Notes: generated by a model not told the origin, from the letters alone. A stretch of DNA of 42,481 nt from an uncultured bacterium (GCA_903821365.1 CAIJKY010000001.1:1-42481); one strand, 5' to 3'; counted from the first letter of the stretch, positions 1-6,822 are shown. Program-made: numbers and translations.

Positions 1-41
1 GGACTGTCCGATTTATTACTTTTTTCGTATACTTATAAGCA

Positions 42-836
42 ATGAATATTCTCGACGCTCTTATTCTCGGCCTTGTCCAAGGCTTGACCGAGTTTGTGCC
101 AATTTCTAGCTCCGGTCATCTTATTTTGGCGCAAAAACTGCTTGGCCTGCAGCCTGATCATTTATTTTTAGAATGGATTAATCTTGGCACTGTATTAGCA
201 CTGATCATTTATTTTTGGCCACGTATCATGGAAATTGCTCGTGAAATACTGCGTGAAAAGCGCTGGACGCTGCTCCGCAACATTATTATTACTGCTATTC
301 CAGCCGGTGTGGCTGGTTTTACACTCGCAAATGTTATTGAAACAAACAGTTTTTTCAACAGCATCTGGGTTGTCGTGTTTACGCTAGCAGCGGTAGGGGT
401 GGTGATGGTGCTTCTGCCAAAGCTACCGAAAGCCTCGCCAGTTTTCAACGCTGAAGATTTATCAGCCAAACGTGCCCTAGGCATTGGCTTGGCGCAGACA
501 TTGGCGCTTATCCCTGGCACATCCCGTTCAGGCTCGACAATTGTTGCAGGCCGGTTGCTTGGTCTTAAGGCTGCGGCGGCTGCTGAATATAGTTTTCTTG
601 TCTCAATCCCAATTATGCTTGGAGTAACGGCAAAATTACTTGCGAAATCAAGTGACCGCGCTTATTTTGTCCACAATTTGACCCCCATGATTGTGGGAAA
701 CGTTGCAGCGCTTATTTCCGGTCTTCTTGCTGTCGGCTTTTTGATGCGCTACCTCAGCCGCCATGATCTGACAGTGTTCGGCTGGTATCGAATCGCTGTC
801 GCCGTCCTGCTAGCAGTGGTTCTTATGATACAATAG
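42..836 (+). CDS. uppP: Undecaprenyl-diphosphatase UppP (BacA)
   Basis: This 264-aa integral membrane enzyme dephosphorylates undecaprenyl pyrophosphate, recycling the lipid carrier for peptidoglycan and other wall polymers. Family signatures are visible: LTEFVPISSSGHL near residues 15-27 and PGTSRSGSTI near residue 158, both part of the BacA active site, on a hydrophobic multi-helix background of usual family length. The ATG follows a TATACT/TATAAG box by about 10 nt with no SD, so the transcript is probably leaderless. It fits with alr elsewhere in the window as retained wall metabolism. Confidence 0.95.
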   Translation: MNILDALILGLVQGLTEFVPISSSGHLILAQKLLGLQPDHLFLEWINLGTVLALIIYFWPRIMEIAREILREKRWTLLRNIIITAIPAGVAGFTLANVIETNSFFNSIWVVVFTLAAVGVVMVLLPKLPKASPVFNAEDLSAKRALGIGLAQTLALIPGTSRSGSTIVAGRLLGLKAAAAAEYSFLVSIPIMLGVTAKLLAKSSDRAYFVHNLTPMIVGNVAALISGLLAVGFLMRYLSRHDLTVFGWYRIAVAVLLAVVLMIQ

Positions 837-872
837 CCCTAAATAAGCAATAGAACCAAAGGAGTAATACTT

Positions 873-1397
873 ATGACTGAAATTCAGCGCACATTAGTCG
901 TGTTAAAACCAGATACCGTTCAACGAGGTATTACCGGTGAGATTATTTCTCGTTTCGAAAAAGCCGGTCTCAAGATTGTCGCTATGAAAATGGTACAACC
1001 TGACGAAGAGCATTTCCACAAGCACTACGAAGGTATCAGTAAACTTGTCAGTCGTTGGGGTGAAGAAATCTACAACATCACTCTGAGCCAGCTGACCGAA
1101 GGCCCAGTAATTGCCATGGTGCTTGAAGGCATCGAATCAGTCGAGCACGTTCGCAAGATGGTTGGCACAACTGATCCAAAAGAATCACTCCCTGGCACTA
1201 TTCGTGGCGATTACACGCATATCACTCGCGCCTACACCAACCCGCGTGGTAGCACGTTGCCAAACATTCTCCACGCCAGTGGCGATGAAAGCGAAGCACA
1301 GCAAGAAATCGCGCTGTGGTTTAACGCCGATGAGCTCTACGATTATCGTACCGCCACCGAGGCTGTTATCCACGGCAACGTTCCAGCCGCAAAGTAA
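873..1397 (+). CDS. ndk: Nucleoside diphosphate kinase with insertion
   Basis: It transfers the gamma phosphate of ATP to other NDPs through a phosphohistidine. The family core is clear: TLVVLKPDTVQRG at the N-terminus, PGTIRGDY, and the active-site region NILHASGDESEA, ending in EIALWF. At 174 aa it is longer than the usual ~140-150 aa. An extra segment of about 15 residues (THITRAYTNPRGS) lies between the PGTIRGD motif and the catalytic His, and there is a short C-terminal tail. A strong SD (AAAGGAG) sits before the ATG. It is 36 bp downstream of uppP on the same strand. Confidence 0.94.
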   Translation: MTEIQRTLVVLKPDTVQRGITGEIISRFEKAGLKIVAMKMVQPDEEHFHKHYEGISKLVSRWGEEIYNITLSQLTEGPVIAMVLEGIESVEHVRKMVGTTDPKESLPGTIRGDYTHITRAYTNPRGSTLPNILHASGDESEAQQEIALWFNADELYDYRTATEAVIHGNVPAAK

Positions 1398-1405
1398 GTT
1401 ATACA

Positions 1406-1436
1406 GATAATGGCCAGCAATTGCATGGCCATTATC
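1406..1436 (+). terminator. Hairpin after ndk
   Basis: An 11-bp perfect stem (GATAATGGCCA / TGGCCATTATC) with a 9-nt loop lies between ndk and tRNA-Arg. There is no clear T-run, so it is a terminator or processing hairpin. Confidence 0.5.
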
Positions 1437-1440
1437 ATAT

Positions 1441-1517
1441 GCCTCGGTAGCTCAACTGGATAGAGCAGATCCGTCCTAAGGATAAGGTTGTAGGTTCGAC
1501 TCCTGCCCGGGGTACCA
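1441..1517 (+). tRNA. tRNA-Arg (CCT anticodon)
   Basis: A complete cloverleaf: acceptor GCCTCGG pairs with CCGGGGT, D-arm GCTC/GAGC, anticodon loop GTCCTAA with CCT at positions 34-36 (reads AGG), T-arm GTAGG/CCTGC with TTCGACT loop, and genomically encoded CCA. Confidence 0.95.
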
Positions 1518-1566
1518 GATTTGTTCATCATTACCGTCGATATTTGCTATACTAAGCGTAAGAACT

Positions 1567-2250
1567 ATGGATCCTCAGCCCTACGCGCCATCGCCATTCA
1601 CAACACCTCCGCCTCCAGCGGGGAAAAAGAAACCGTTTACGGCAATTATTATAGTGTTCGTTGTCATTATCGCACTGGCGCTTGTTGGTGGCGGAACATA
1701 CGCGCTTGTTAGCAGCACGGCCGCGACCGAGAAAGCTGCTCTAGAGGCTAAAATCACCAAGCTACAGGCTGATCTCAAAAAGGTGACCGACGACAACACC
1801 AAAAATAGCGCCGCCGCTCAAACTGTTGCTGGCCAAACCATAATGACTGTCTCCGAAATGGATTTGAAGCTTAAATACCAGGATACGCTCAAAGGTCTGA
1901 CCTACGTCTACGGCACCCAAAAAACCGACCAGGGTGATCTGAGCGTTGTGCAGTTTTCAAGCCAGGCAATTTTGGCAGCATTATATGCAGTACCTGATGG
2001 CGGTGGCCAAAAATGGTACATCGGCAACTTGCTCTCGGCCTATTTTGTCGATAACCGCGCTGATGCGCCGACTGAGTACGAAAAGGCCCATCTCATTAAA
2101 GACTTTGGCGATAAGCGCCTGATCGAGCTTGTACCAGCGACGGGTCCGTATGCCGAAAAGGGTTTCGAAACATATAACACCACCTATAATACACAGCACG
2201 CTCTCTTGCTAGACGTACTCAAAAAAGCCGAATTAATCAAAAGTAAATAA
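1567..2250 (+). CDS. Membrane-anchored protein with Pro-rich N-tail and coiled coil
   Basis: I do not recognise a family. The 227-aa protein has a short proline-rich cytoplasmic tail (MDPQPYAPSPFTTPPPP), a basic stretch (GKKK), and one strong transmembrane helix at about residues 23-48. Then comes a short predicted coiled coil (EKAALEAKITKLQADLKKV, residues ~56-74) and an outside domain of about 150 residues without Cys pairs. The topology suggests a surface-anchored, possibly oligomeric protein. A TATACT box lies about 13 nt before the ATG and no SD is seen. It leads a run of three envelope genes. Confidence 0.8.
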   Translation: MDPQPYAPSPFTTPPPPAGKKKPFTAIIIVFVVIIALALVGGGTYALVSSTAATEKAALEAKITKLQADLKKVTDDNTKNSAAAQTVAGQTIMTVSEMDLKLKYQDTLKGLTYVYGTQKTDQGDLSVVQFSSQAILAALYAVPDGGGQKWYIGNLLSAYFVDNRADAPTEYEKAHLIKDFGDKRLIELVPATGPYAEKGFETYNTTYNTQHALLLDVLKKAELIKSK

Positions 2251-2270
2251 CCTGCAGATATACTACTAGT

Positions 2271-2783
2271 ATGCAAAATTTTCATGGACAGCACGAAGGC
2301 GAGACAGTATTGATGGTCTTTCGTCGTCACCCGGTCGCGATGCGTAAAGGTTTTTACGTTATGTTGATTCCATTTTTGCTTGCTTCGATCCCAACGCTTA
2401 TCTGGCCCGATAATCTTAATCTGCTTTGGGTAGCATTTGGCGGGCTCGGTGTTGGCCTGATCGGCTTCTTTTACTTTTGGATGGGCTGGTTTTTTAGCAT
2501 CTTCATTGTGACTGATCAGCGCATTCGCCAGATATCGCAGCGTGGCTTTTTCAATCGTAGCGTTATCGACCTAGGTCTATCTAAAATCCAGAACATGACG
2601 GTTGATGTACCAGGCTTTTCGGCAGCCATTTTTGGATTTGGTACAATAATAGTGCAGACATATGTTGGCGACCTTGTACTCGACCGACTTCATCACCCTG
2701 AGAAGCTGTATGATGAACTTCTGAAGATCGTCAACGACCACACTAAAGAAACGGATACGACTATTTATGAAGAAACAACTTAA
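2271..2783 (+). CDS. Membrane protein with bacterial PH (bPH2/YdbS-like) domain
   Basis: The 170-aa protein has two hydrophobic helices (around residues 28-46 and 51-75). A bacterial pleckstrin-like region follows: IVTDQRIRQISQRGFF, then LGLSKIQNMTVDVPG, then GFGTIIVQT. This is the strand pattern and 'VTDQRI' signature of bPH2/YdbS-YdbT proteins, whose molecular role is poorly known. The TATACT box at 2257-2262 leaves only about 8 nt before the ATG, so it is probably leaderless. Its 3' end overlaps the start of the PpiC-like gene by 17 bp, implying translational coupling. Confidence 0.8.
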   Translation: MQNFHGQHEGETVLMVFRRHPVAMRKGFYVMLIPFLLASIPTLIWPDNLNLLWVAFGGLGVGLIGFFYFWMGWFFSIFIVTDQRIRQISQRGFFNRSVIDLGLSKIQNMTVDVPGFSAAIFGFGTIIVQTYVGDLVLDRLHHPEKLYDELLKIVNDHTKETDTTIYEETT

Positions 2784-3816
2784 AAGCCTTGGCGGCCGTT
2801 TGCGTCGCAATAAAGGTGCCGCGCCAAAAGCCGTTCCACGCATTACTAACGACACGCTTGCCGAGCACCGCGAAGCGGTTATCGCAAAGGGCAAACGCTA
2901 TAAATACCCAATGCAGCAGACCAAGCACCGCACCGTAGCGGTGTCAGTGGTTATTGTTGTGTTGCTTGTTGCTTCACTCGCGGTTCTGACATGGTTTCGG
3001 CTGTACAAAGCGCAAGATACTTCGAGTTTCTTTTATCGTGTGACGCAAATTTTGCCGCTATCCGTTGCGACTATTGATGGCGAACAAGTGCCATACAAGG
3101 ATTATTTGCTAGAACTCCGCAGCTCCATGCATTACCTGACGACAAAAGAGGCCGTCAATTTTGCATCAGACGATGGCAAGCGCCAGTTAGAGTATCAAAA
3201 GCGCCAAGCGCTCGACAAAGTTGTCGAACAAACGCTTATCCGAAAGCTCGCAAAAGAGAACAACATTACAGTGAGCCAAGGTGAAGTCGATGACTTTATC
3301 AAAAATCAGATCAATGCCAACCAACTCGGCGCGAGCGAAGACGACTACAAAGCAGTTATCAAAGATTATTACGATTGGACATTTGACGAGTACCAGCACT
3401 CCATCGAAAATCAGCTTCTACGCCGCAAAGTTGTCTTTGCTATCGATGCTGTCGCAAAAGGCAAAGCCGACCAAATTTACCAGCAGCTCCAATCTGGTGC
3501 CGACTTTGCCAAACTTGCCAGTGACCAATCTGATGATATTGCAACGAAAGCAGGCGGTGGCGATGTCGGATTCTTAGCGCCAAACAGCGAAGATCCCGAC
3601 AATATTTACAAAGCTGTCAAAGACTTGCAAATAGGCCAAGTATCGGTTGTCTCAAAAGGGGCAAACAACTTTTACGTCGCACGCCTCATCGAACGTCGTG
3701 GCAATGAAGTCCATGCCGCACACATCACCGTATCGCTCAAAGCATTTAGCGACAAACTAAAAACCCTCCGCGACGAGGGCAAGGTTAAAGAATTTATAAC
3801 GGTTGATAAGCAGTAG
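2767..3816 (+). CDS. Membrane-anchored PpiC/PrsA-type peptidyl-prolyl isomerase
   Basis: This probable extracytoplasmic foldase is 349 aa. It has a long basic cytoplasmic N-terminus (~55 residues), one transmembrane helix (about 57-80) and a helical SurA_N-like region (LEYQKRQALDKVVEQTLIRKLA, split here only by description). A parvulin/rotamase domain starts near residue 235: GADFAKLASDQSDD, GGGDVGFLAP, LQIGQVSVV, NNFYVARLIE. These match the PpiC pattern. It overlaps the PH-domain gene by 17 bp. The order anchor protein, PH protein, foldase suggests an envelope module. Confidence 0.85.
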   Translation: MKKQLKSLGGRLRRNKGAAPKAVPRITNDTLAEHREAVIAKGKRYKYPMQQTKHRTVAVSVVIVVLLVASLAVLTWFRLYKAQDTSSFFYRVTQILPLSVATIDGEQVPYKDYLLELRSSMHYLTTKEAVNFASDDGKRQLEYQKRQALDKVVEQTLIRKLAKENNITVSQGEVDDFIKNQINANQLGASEDDYKAVIKDYYDWTFDEYQHSIENQLLRRKVVFAIDAVAKGKADQIYQQLQSGADFAKLASDQSDDIATKAGGGDVGFLAPNSEDPDNIYKAVKDLQIGQVSVVSKGANNFYVARLIERRGNEVHAAHITVSLKAFSDKLKTLRDEGKVKEFITVDKQ

Positions 3817-3840
3817 TTGAAAAATAGAACAAGGTAGGTG

Positions 3841-3871
3841 GGGAGGACGGGCCTGCTGGCCGCGCCCTCCC
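3841..3871 (-). terminator. GC-rich terminator of the 3879-4322 gene
   Basis: Read on the minus strand, GGGAGGGCGCGGCC-AGCA-GGCCCGTCCTCCC forms a near-perfect long stem, followed about 20 nt later by a T-rich stretch before the end of the convergent PpiC gene. Confidence 0.65.
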
Positions 3872-3878
3872 GTTGTAC

Positions 3879-4322
3879 CTAGTCGTCGAAGAGGCCACCT
3901 GACGGCGGGACATGCACGATGAAGACGTTCATCCCCCTCAGGGGATCGTAGTTCCGCACGATTGGACGCTCCGCCGAGCTGTTGACCTTCATGTCGAGCA
4001 CCGGTACGTAGGTCACTTTGGTCACCTGCCAGCGCTCGATCTTCAGCATGGCATCGATCTGATATTGCACATCGAATTGCAGGGGGCATCCGCCACCCGC
4101 ATGGCACATGATTTGAGCCGTCAGGATCTGATCCGGTATGACCGAATCAGAGGTGCCCAGCGGGTAGCCGTAGTCCCATGTGTTCGAGTATCGCTCGAAC
4201 CACGTGAAGTTGGCCCACTGAACCTGTACGTCGATCAGGCCTTCCAGCTCTCCCCTCAGGAACTTCATGGCCAACACTGTGGTCAGCTGGTCGATTGGGG
4301 CAAACGTCATGTCGCGCTTCAT
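3879..4322 (-). CDS. Small GC-rich protein of unknown function
   Basis: I do not recognise this 147-aa protein. It has no transmembrane segment or signal peptide. It is rich in aromatic residues and has two cysteines close together (MCHAGGGCPL). Secondary structure looks mixed alpha/beta with several strands in the second half. It is a single-gene unit: a TTGACT box on the far side, a short leader with a perfect hairpin CGGTAC-CTA-GTACCG (4338-4352), and a long GC hairpin just after the stop. Its codon choice is GC-richer than the neighbouring foldase gene. No clear SD is seen before the ATG. Confidence 0.6.
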   Translation of the reverse strand: MKRDMTFAPIDQLTTVLAMKFLRGELEGLIDVQVQWANFTWFERYSNTWDYGYPLGTSDSVIPDQILTAQIMCHAGGGCPLQFDVQYQIDAMLKIERWQVTKVTYVPVLDMKVNSSAERPIVRNYDPLRGMNVFIVHVPPSGGLFDD

Positions 4323-4379
4323 CTGCCGCTCTTTTCTCGGTACTAGGTACCGTCTCCGTAGTGTACGATGACGCTAACA

Positions 4380-4408
4380 ATAAGAACACGTTGCGATAAA
4401 AAAGTCAA
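4380..4408 (-). promoter_or_regulatory. Promoter of the 3879-4322 gene
   Basis: The minus strand has TTGACT (4403-4408), a 17-bp T-rich spacer and a weak -10 TCTTAT (4380-4385). It directly abuts the tRNA terminator upstream. Confidence 0.5.
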
Positions 4409-4410
4409 TT

Positions 4411-4432
4411 AAAAAACCACCATTCAAGGTGG
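4411..4432 (-). terminator. Terminator of the tRNA-Thr/tRNA-Gly unit
   Basis: The minus strand reads CCACC-TTGAAT-GGTGG followed by TTTTTTAATT, a textbook intrinsic terminator just after tRNA-Gly. Confidence 0.8.
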
Positions 4433-4446
4433 GTCATAGTCTAAAC

Positions 4447-4521
4447 TGGTGCGGGTATAGAGAATCGAACTCTACGCTCGACCTTGGGAAGGTCGCATAT
4501 TAACCACTATACGATACCCGC
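4447..4521 (-). tRNA. tRNA-Gly (CCC anticodon)
   Basis: The minus strand folds with acceptor GCGGGTA pairing to TACCCGC, anticodon stem CGACC/GGTCG and loop TTCCCAA, giving CCC (reads GGG). CCA is encoded. It is co-oriented with tRNA-Thr, 14 bp apart, and shares its terminator. Confidence 0.95.
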
Positions 4522-4535
4522 AAGAAAACGAAATA

Positions 4536-4611
4536 TGGAGCCACCTGCCAGGATCGAACTGGCGACCTACGCGTTACGAATGCGTCGCTCTACCAACTGA
4601 GCTAAGGCGGC
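4536..4611 (-). tRNA. tRNA-Thr (CGT anticodon)
   Basis: Acceptor GCCGCCT pairs with AGGTGGC. The anticodon loop TTCGTAA gives CGT (reads ACG). The discriminator base is U, followed by encoded CCA. That U73 is complementary to the variable base of the T-box bulge upstream of thrS in this window. A promoter TTGCCG-18-TACAAT lies just upstream (about 4635-4664). Confidence 0.95.
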
Positions 4612-4684
4612 ATAACAGATAAGCAACTTTAGAGATTGTATCATCGCGCGCGTCACATCGGCAACTGTTAAAAAGTATCAAGAC

Positions 4685-4740
4685 ATGACGAAGCCCCGAA
4701 GGGCTTGCCAACCTTGCGGTTCAGCGCCTCCTTCGGGGCA
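4685..4740 (-). repeat. Terminator repeat copy A
   Basis: Imperfect palindrome of about 55 bp. On the minus strand the outer stem GCCCCGAAGG/CCTTCGGGGC encloses a small hairpin with GCAA tetraloop (AACC-GCAA-GGTT). It shares the plus-strand edge 'CATGACrAAGCCCC' with three other copies (5148, 5598, 6388). The stop codon of the 4721-5071 gene lies inside it. Confidence 0.75.
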
Positions 4741-5071
4741 GGATGGGGAGTCCGGCCCAGCGGCGAACATACGCCCATTCGATGGCCAACGTCATGATGA
4801 CGATGGTGACGCAGAAGGCGATGCGGTAGGGGTTGTCAACGCTCACCGCGTAGATGAACGCGATGGTCGCCAGGGTGTTGAAGCTCGTTGCCGCCAGCAG
4901 CCTGAGCAAGAAGTTGCCCAGGCTGAGGTTGTTCAAGAACACCCCGATGCGCTTGTACTTCGAACGCATCGAGAGGACACCGACGAACATCATCGTGAAT
5001 ATGTTGACTCCGAGGGCGAGTGCTACCCCCGCAATAATGGCGGGTGGGCCGCCATTGACGCTAGAAAACAC
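4721..5071 (-). CDS. Small three-helix membrane protein (unknown)
   Basis: The 116-aa protein is of unknown function. Three hydrophobic helices are visible: an N-terminal one (PAIIAGVALALGVNIFTMMF), a middle one (FLLRLLAATSFNTLATIAFI) and a C-terminal one (AFCVTIVIMTLAIEWAYV). The basic tail ends PILPRRRR, encoded inside the terminator repeat. The start is set at GTG 5071 because AAGGAG lies 5 nt upstream and any earlier in-frame start (5149) would lie upstream of the promoter. It is a monocistronic unit between terminator copies A and B, and one of five similar small 3-TM units in the window. Confidence 0.7.
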   Translation of the reverse strand: MFSSVNGGPPAIIAGVALALGVNIFTMMFVGVLSMRSKYKRIGVFLNNLSLGNFLLRLLAATSFNTLATIAFIYAVSVDNPYRIAFCVTIVIMTLAIEWAYVRRWAGLPILPRRRR

Positions 5072-5105
5072 GAGTACTCCTTCGCACGAGGAAACGGACG
5101 TATAG

Positions 5106-5134
5106 ATAATACAATAAAAATAATAAAAAGTCAA
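5106..5134 (-). promoter_or_regulatory. Promoter P1 (TTGACT-17-TATTAT)
   Basis: On the minus strand: -35 TTGACT at 5129-5134, spacer TTTTATTATTTTTATTG, -10 TATTAT at 5106-5111. It is a near-perfect sigma-70-type promoter for the 4721-5071 gene, and its spacer resembles those of P2-P5. Confidence 0.85.
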
Positions 5135-5147
5135 TACTGTTTTAGAC

Positions 5148-5201
5148 ATGACAAAGCCCCGTGGGGCCTGCCAAACAGTAGTTCAGCGCCTCCGACGGGG
5201 C
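5148..5201 (-). repeat. Terminator repeat copy B
   Basis: Same family as copy A: outer stem GCCCCGTCGG with compensating CCACGGGGC, and the shared internal GGAGGCGCTGAAC. It overlaps the last codons and stop of the 5183-5521 gene and ends 14 bp before the -35 of P1. Confidence 0.75.
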
Positions 5202-5521
5202 AAAATGGGGCGTCTCGTTGCGCGACAGAACACGTACCAGCAGATGCCGATCGTCACGATGCCGATGCCGATCTGTCCAGCCACGCCCCAGGGTGACGCC
5301 AGCAGAGCCAGCTGCAAGAAGAGGATGATGGCTGCTGCCAGGTAGGCGCCGAAGATGGTCGTGGCCAGCAAGAACACCAACGGGCGCACGCTGTACGCAC
5401 CACGGTCCATGCGCCGATACCACCTCCACGCTGCGATGCACCCAAGCACGAGCAGCGCCACCATGATGCCGCCAATGGCGTACACCAGCCTTGCATCAAA
5501 CCCAAACAGTTCTGCGGGCAT
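5183..5521 (-). CDS. Small three-helix membrane protein (unknown), second copy type
   Basis: The 112-aa protein is unrecognised. Helices: LVYAIGGIMVALLVLGCIAA, PLVFLLATTIFGAYLAAAII plus FLQLALLASPW, and GIGIVTIGICWYVFC. The tail RRPILPRRRR repeats that of the neighbouring 4721-5071 protein although the rest is not obviously homologous. The start is ATG 5521, with a purine-rich GAGAGG about 14 nt upstream; the longer frame to 5584 runs into the promoter. It is a single-gene unit with its own promoter P2 and terminator copy B. Confidence 0.7.
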   Translation of the reverse strand: MPAELFGFDARLVYAIGGIMVALLVLGCIAAWRWYRRMDRGAYSVRPLVFLLATTIFGAYLAAAIILFLQLALLASPWGVAGQIGIGIVTIGICWYVFCRATRRPILPRRRR

Positions 5522-5565
5522 GACTCTTGCACCACCTCTCTTGTAACGGTCGAGCGGACAATAAA

Positions 5566-5594
5566 ACCATATAATAAAAAACATAAAAAATCAA
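5566..5594 (-). promoter_or_regulatory. Promoter P2 (TTGATT-17-TATGGT)
   Basis: On the minus strand: -35 TTGATT (5589-5594), spacer TTTTATGTTTTTTATTA, -10 TATGGT (5566-5571). Only 3 bp separate it from terminator copy C, so terminator and next promoter form one junction. Confidence 0.7.
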
Positions 5595-5597
5595 TAC

Positions 5598-5656
5598 ATG
5601 ACAAAGCCCCGAAGGGCAATGCCGAGCGAAAGCTCATAGGCAGCCTTTCGGGGCGT
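5598..5656 (-). repeat. Terminator repeat copy C
   Basis: A 59-bp cruciform element: outer stem GCCCCGAAAGG/CCCTTCGGGGC, inner hairpin GAGC-TTTC-GCTC. It is identical to copy D (6388-6445) except for the inner loop (GCGAAAGCTC versus GCAGAGCTC). It terminates the 5681-6025 gene. Confidence 0.85.
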
Positions 5657-5680
5657 GAGCAAGGATGGAGATGGCAGGCG

Positions 5681-6025
5681 TCACTCGTCGTGCGTGCCGC
5701 GCGTAACCCAAAAGGCGACCGCACCAGAGCCAAGCGTCAGAATGAAGAAGCTGACACCTTGAGCGATCCCTGTCGACAGCTTGCCGTTGTAGGCGCCCTG
5801 GACGATGGGGTAGGTCGTTGTGAATGCCAGTGCCGTCAGCACCAGCGTTTCGATCCAACGGGGTCGCAGCGACGATTGTTTGTGCGGCAGTCGTCGCTTG
5901 TTGATCCGTTTGAACTGCGACCAGGCCACGCTTCTAGCGATGAGCAGGATAATGCTGATGCACGTTCCCCAGATCAACCATTGGCTGATTGGTTCGGGCA
6001 CGCCGGGAATGGTCGGTTGATCCAT
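5681..6025 (-). CDS. Small three-helix membrane protein (unknown)
   Basis: The 114-aa protein is unrecognised. Helices: WLIWGTCISIILLIARSV, WIETLVLTALAFTTTYPIV and GVSFFILTLGSGAVAFWV, separated by a basic loop (FKRINKRRLPHK). The start is ATG 6025, preceded by GGAAGGGAG; the frame upstream reads into promoter P3. The leader carries a small hairpin CAGGTACTTACCTG (6050-6063). Same unit design and size as the 4721, 5183, 6463 and 9235 genes. Confidence 0.7.
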   Translation of the reverse strand: MDQPTIPGVPEPISQWLIWGTCISIILLIARSVAWSQFKRINKRRLPHKQSSLRPRWIETLVLTALAFTTTYPIVQGAYNGKLSTGIAQGVSFFILTLGSGAVAFWVTRGTHDE

Positions 6026-6074
6026 GTATCTCCCTTCCTCGAAGGTGCACAGGTAAGTACCTGAGTATAAACAT

Positions 6075-6103
6075 AAAATATAATAAAAATTATAATAAGT
6101 CAA
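6075..6103 (-). promoter_or_regulatory. Promoter P3 (TTGACT-17-TATTTT)
   Basis: On the minus strand: TTGACT (6098-6103), spacer TATTATAATTTTTATTA, -10 TATTTT (6075-6080). A TATACT at 6064-6069 is an alternative -10 but at poor spacing. Confidence 0.65.
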
Positions 6104-6129
6104 GTTAAAGACAAAATGAACGCCAGGTG

Positions 6130-6142
6130 TATACTATATAAT
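6130..6142 (+). promoter_or_regulatory. -10 region of the 6184-6324 gene
   Basis: Overlapping TATACT and TATAAT boxes. The leader that follows has a stem CAACGC/GCGTTG (6145-6162) before the SD AAAGAG. Confidence 0.6.
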
Positions 6143-6183
6143 CGCAACGCACCCCGGCGTTGTATAAGAAAGAGATGATCACC

Positions 6184-6324
6184 ATGCACACGATGTTCGA
6201 ACGTGCACGCACCCAGCTGGCGATGCGGTTCGCGAACTTCATCCGAATGGCCGACCAGTGCACCTGCACCTGCCTCGATTGCAGAGATGGGAAGCACGGC
6301 GGCTGTCAGTACGGCTGCAAGTAG
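6184..6324 (+). CDS. 46-aa cysteine-rich small protein
   Basis: A short gene below usual ORF cut-offs. The 46-aa product has an amphipathic N-terminal helix (FERARTQLAMRFANFIRMA) and then a cysteine cluster CTCTCLDC, continuing to GGCQYGCK: six Cys in 20 residues. This could bind a metal or form disulfides; no known family is assigned. ATG 6184 is chosen because AAAGAG lies 9 nt upstream (an in-frame ATG at 6175 is too close to it). It is supported by its own promoter, a 5' leader hairpin and a perfect 12-bp terminator. It is convergent with the 6463-6822 gene. Confidence 0.65.
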   Translation: MHTMFERARTQLAMRFANFIRMADQCTCTCLDCRDGKHGGCQYGCK

Positions 6325-6332
6325 ACGCTCTT

Positions 6333-6366
6333 GTGCCGTCCGCGCCTCACCAAGCGCGGACGGCAC
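6333..6366 (+). terminator. Terminator of the Cys-rich gene
   Basis: A perfect 12-bp stem GTGCCGTCCGCG/CGCGGACGGCAC with 10-nt loop, followed by TCTAATTTTTA. Confidence 0.85.
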
Positions 6367-6387
6367 GTCTAATTTTTACGTATGAAT

Positions 6388-6445
6388 ATGACAAAGCCCC
6401 GAAGGGCAATGCCGAGCAGAGCTCATAGGCAGCCTTTCGGGGCGT
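6388..6445 (-). repeat. Terminator repeat copy D
   Basis: A 58-bp near-identical copy of the element at 5598-5656, placed after the stop of the 6463-6822 gene on the minus strand. Confidence 0.85.
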
Positions 6446-6462
6446 AGGGTTGGGGAGGCGCC

Positions 6463-6822
6463 TCAGGGGTTGAGGCGCGGAGAGTTGGGTTGGATGATCA
6501 CCGAGATCACCATCAGCACGAACGGCAGGGTGGCCGGCCACACCGAGGGGCCGTACGCCTGCACGTAGGCGAAGATGATCGCGCTGAAGAACGTGGCGAC
6601 GTAGAACATCCCCTTGAGCTGCTCCGCCGAGGCGAAGTACTCGCCAATCAGCTCCAGCAGCAAGCGCATCTTGAGCCCGTGCATGAGGATCGCGACCGCG
6701 AGCATGCCGACGCCGACGTAGATCACAGCCATCGACATCCACTCGGGGACGTCAGAACTCAGCGGGACGTAGTTGAGCACCTTTGCCAGCACTTGATTCT
6801 CCCATGTTCGTGCCAGAGACAT
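6463..6822 (-). CDS. Small three-helix membrane protein (unknown)
   Basis: About 119 aa, unrecognised. The soluble N-terminal third is followed by three helices: MAVIYVGVGMLAVAILMHGL, MFYVATFFSAIIFAYVQAYG and LPFVLMVISVIIQP. ATG 6822 follows promoter P4 by about 16 nt but has no SD. GTG 6792 in the same frame has GGGAGA 5-6 nt upstream and is a good alternative start (109 aa). It fits the small 3-TM unit series. Confidence 0.65.
   Translation of the reverse strand: MSLARTWENQVLAKVLNYVPLSSDVPEWMSMAVIYVGVGMLAVAILMHGLKMRLLLELIGEYFASAEQLKGMFYVATFFSAIIFAYVQAYGPSVWPATLPFVLMVISVIIQPNSPRLNP

Noticed and set aside
4685-6445. Integron attC sites
   Set aside because: The repeats lack the conserved core-site GTTRRRY/RYYYAAC ends and there is no integrase gene; they behave as terminators.
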